Source: Bremerella alba (GTDB taxonomy: Bacteria; Planctomycetota; Planctomycetia; Pirellulales; Pirellulaceae). Taken from it: 64,000 nt of DNA. Positions 61,954 through 64,000 of the stretch are shown here, piece after piece. Each line of letters starts with the position of its first letter. Positions within the stretch are counted from its first letter, which is position 1. Made by a program: the position numbers and the translations under genes. The stretch spans positions 248,001 through 312,000 of the forward strand of contig NZ_JABRWO010000006.1 of assembly GCF_013618625.1 (NCBI RefSeq). Direction: 5' to 3'. The notes beneath the pieces are model-generated. The model saw only the letters and a program-made list of their open reading frames with translations. It had not been told where the DNA came from and ran no database searches.

Positions 61954-64000
61954 ATGAAAACCGCAAGCTTAATTTCGCTTTCCTTGATGGTGGTATCCTG
62001 CTTTTGGCAGCTCGCAGTAGCCGAATCGCCGACCTACCAGAAAGATGTCGAGCCAGTGCTTCGCAAATATTGCGTGGGCTGTCATAACGATGCCGAGCCG
62101 GAAGCAGACATCTCACTTCAATCAATTAAGTCGCTGCAAGGCGATACATCGCAAGGGCTGCTGCTGAAACCAGGCAACCCGATAGCCAGCCACTTGGTGA
62201 CGGTCATGCTGGGATCGGCCGAGCCTAAGATGCCGCCTGAGGATGAGCCTCAACCTAGCCAGGATGAGATCAACCGGATCGTGCAGTGGATCGAGGCCGG
62301 AGCATCTCACGATGATTCACCATCAGACTCGCCGTGGAAACTGCCGGTCGAGCCCATAGCGTCGAGCGTCGATACCCGTCCGGTCTCTGCGATTGCCGTT
62401 TCCCCTGATGGTCAACGAATTGCCATTGGACGTTACGGGCAGGTTCGGTTCTATCAGCTCGACAATCAAGGCGTCTATAACGAGGACAACTCCGTCTTAG
62501 AGATTGCGAAGCTCCCCGGCAAGGTAACGTCTTTGCACTTCAATCAGGACGGGACCCGCATTGCCGTCGCGTCCGGGGTCGCCGGGCTTGCGGGCTACGC
62601 GGCGATATTCAATACGGATAACGCCCAAGAGGTTCAGGCATTCGAGGGACATTCCGACATTCTTTTCGATGCCGAGCTTTCCCCTGATGGCAAAACACTT
62701 GCGACCTGTGGTTACGACCGCAAGATACTTCTGTGGGATATCAAAACCGGCAAGCAGCTTCACGAAATGACCGGGCACAACGGAGCCATCTACGATGTGG
62801 GCTTTAGTCCGGACAGCCAGTTCCTGGTCTCAGGCAGTGCCGACGACACATGCAAAGTCTGGCGAGTCAGCGATGCCGTGCGGCTGGATACCCTGCCGCA
62901 ACCACTGAAGGAAGTCTACTGCTGCGCGTTCTCGCCTGACGGAAAGACCATCGTCGCGGGTGGTGCCGATAACAATCTCCGGGTCTGGAAGTTTGTCTCC
63001 CAGGACGGCCCCAAAATCAATCCCATGATTCAGGCTCGGTTCGCCCACGAAGGCCCTGTGCAGCGTCTGGCGTTTGCCGACGATGGCAGTAAGCTCTTTA
63101 CCATTGGTAATGATCTGACCGTGAAACTGTGGGATACATCGAATTATTCGGAGCTGAAACTCTGGAGCGACCGGCCTGAGGTCGCAATGGCCGTCGCCTA
63201 TGCGGCTCCTTCGCAAGCTCTCTTTCTGGGTCAAATGAATGGCAAGGTCCAGCGTATTACTTGGAACAGCGAAGAACTGAACTCGCAACAATCACAGCAA
63301 GTCGCGTCGATTGACCCGATGCCCATCACCGCCACCGACATGAGCACAACCGAAGAGGCCGAAGGGAACGACGCTCCCGATACGGCTCAACCGGTCACCT
63401 TCCCCGCGAAGATCAAGGGTACTATCCATAACGAGGCCAGCGGTCCTGATGTCGACTTCTACCGCTTTTCTGCCTTGGCAGGTCAGACGTGGGTGTTAGA
63501 GACCAACGCGGCTCGCTCGAAGAGCCCGCTCGACTCGCATATTTCTGTTTATCATGCCGATGGAACGCCGGTCGAGCGTATCAAACTGCAGGCCGTTCGC
63601 GATTCTTACTTCACGTTCCGCGGTAAGAACGACTCGATCTCAGACGACTTCCGAATCTTCAATTGGGAAGAGATGAAGCTGAATCAGTTTCTATACTCTA
63701 ACGGCGAAGTTGCCCGGCTCTGGCTTCACCCACGCGGTCCAGACAGTGGCTTCAAAGTCTATCCAGGCGAAGGTAAGCGATGGGGTTACTTCGATACGAC
63801 CCCGTTGGCACATGCCCTGGGCGAACCTTGTTACGTGGTCGAGCCAGTGATTAGCGGACAATCGATCGTTCCCAATGGCCTGCCGGTATTCACGCTTTAC
63901 TACGAGAACGACGACGAGTCGCGCCGTACGATCGGAGACGACTCGCAGCTCTACTTCACCGTCCCGGTCGATGGCGATTACCTGGTCAAGGTGCGTGACG
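61954..64000 (+). CDS. Planctomycete cytochrome / WD40 / PPC-domain protein (partial, 3' end outside window)
   Basis: The frame opens at the ATG at 61954 and stays open to the right edge (682 codons seen). A signal peptide precedes a cytochrome motif (VLRKYCVGCHNDAEPEADI). A WD40 propeller follows (ISSDG-type blades such as AIAVSPDGQRIAIGRYGQVR, DAELSPDGKTLATCGYDRK, DVGFSPDSQFLVSGSADD). After ~residue 470 comes a bacterial pre-peptidase C-terminal-like segment (GTIHNEASGPDVDFYRFSAL, VDGDYLVKVRD). Such proteins are usual third members of DUF1501/DUF1549 sets. Confidence 0.93.
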   Translation, partial: MKTASLISLSLMVVSCFWQLAVAESPTYQKDVEPVLRKYCVGCHNDAEPEADISLQSIKSLQGDTSQGLLLKPGNPIASHLVTVMLGSAEPKMPPEDEPQPSQDEINRIVQWIEAGASHDDSPSDSPWKLPVEPIASSVDTRPVSAIAVSPDGQRIAIGRYGQVRFYQLDNQGVYNEDNSVLEIAKLPGKVTSLHFNQDGTRIAVASGVAGLAGYAAIFNTDNAQEVQAFEGHSDILFDAELSPDGKTLATCGYDRKILLWDIKTGKQLHEMTGHNGAIYDVGFSPDSQFLVSGSADDTCKVWRVSDAVRLDTLPQPLKEVYCCAFSPDGKTIVAGGADNNLRVWKFVSQDGPKINPMIQARFAHEGPVQRLAFADDGSKLFTIGNDLTVKLWDTSNYSELKLWSDRPEVAMAVAYAAPSQALFLGQMNGKVQRITWNSEELNSQQSQQVASIDPMPITATDMSTTEEAEGNDAPDTAQPVTFPAKIKGTIHNEASGPDVDFYRFSALAGQTWVLETNAARSKSPLDSHISVYHADGTPVERIKLQAVRDSYFTFRGKNDSISDDFRIFNWEEMKLNQFLYSNGEVARLWLHPRGPDSGFKVYPGEGKRWGYFDTTPLAHALGEPCYVVEPVISGQSIVPNGLPVFTLYYENDDESRRTIGDDSQLYFTVPVDGDYLVKVRD

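Noticed and set aside
1-64000. CRISPR arrays, rRNA genes, prophage or restriction systems
   Set aside because: No regularly spaced repeats, rRNA signatures, phage structural genes or restriction/methylase motifs were seen.

Overview
The window is a slice of a planctomycete chromosome, most likely from the Pirellulales (Blastopirellula/Bremerella/Rhodopirellula relatives). This is inferred from protein content, not from any search. The markers are three DUF1501 proteins, three cytochrome-type DUF1549/DUF1553 proteins, two intact and one broken DUF1559 pilin-like proteins, a FecR/ECF sigma pair, two sulfatases, and many exported proteins with Tat or Sec signals. Shine-Dalgarno sequences are often weak and several genes start with GTG. 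No rRNA genes or CRISPR arrays were seen; one tRNA gene is present.

Layout. 1-7.7 kb (minus): a tightly coupled operon DUF58 - transglutaminase-like membrane protein - MoxR ATPase - ArsP/YraQ-like permease - HflK-like SPFH protein, the last running off the left edge. 8-10.4 kb: a His-rich secreted protein, a lipoprotein and a DUF1559 protein. 10.4-14.1 kb (minus): a GntR/FCD regulator, a Tat-exported dihydrodipicolinate-synthase-family enzyme and a Tat-exported Gfo/Idh/MocA protein. 14.5 kb: the C-terminal remnant of a lost gene. 15-20 kb (minus): DUF1559, alpha/beta hydrolase, lipoprotein, ECF sigma, FecR. 20.4-24.4 kb (plus): first DUF1549/1553-DUF1501 pair. 24.5-31.3 kb: a glycoside-hydrolase-like protein, two paralogous carboxypeptidase-regulatory-domain proteins (one ending in thioredoxin), and scars of at least two kinds of insertion sequence beside a truncated DUF1559 gene, then tRNA-Arg(CCG).

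31.6-36.4 kb (plus) is housekeeping-like: a QueD/PTPS-family enzyme, a GNAT acetyltransferase, a pair of M16 peptidase subunits, a small secreted protein and nucleoside diphosphate kinase, followed by REP-like hairpins. 36.6-41.1 kb (minus): second DUF1549/1553-DUF1501 pair, with a LamG insert. 41.2-46 kb: a small membrane protein, an NHL-type propeller, and a GT2 - DUF2304 - TMTC-like set probably serving lipid-linked sugar transfer. 46.2-51.6 kb: a PQQ-type propeller divergent from a Mn/Zn/Fe ABC importer whose permease is fused to a DtxR-type metal sensor. 51.6-57.9 kb (minus): zinc-ribbon/ankyrin protein, two sulfatases, an amino-acid permease and a PAS-AraC regulator. 58-64 kb (plus): third set, DUF1501 - Big2/DUF1549/DUF1553 - WD40 cytochrome, the last open at the right edge.

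I saw no defence or secondary-metabolite system. The most unusual points are: a transglutaminase-like protein whose catalytic Cys and Asp positions are replaced; the addition of a permease and an SPFH protein to the MoxR/DUF58 operon; a self-regulated-looking metal importer (permease-DtxR fusion with a candidate operator upstream of its first gene); a scarred mobile-element locus where an IS3 fragment abuts half a DUF1559 gene; a tandem-thioredoxin/carboxypeptidase-regulatory fusion with a mini-paralogue; and a sulfatase with CxPSL in place of CxPSR.
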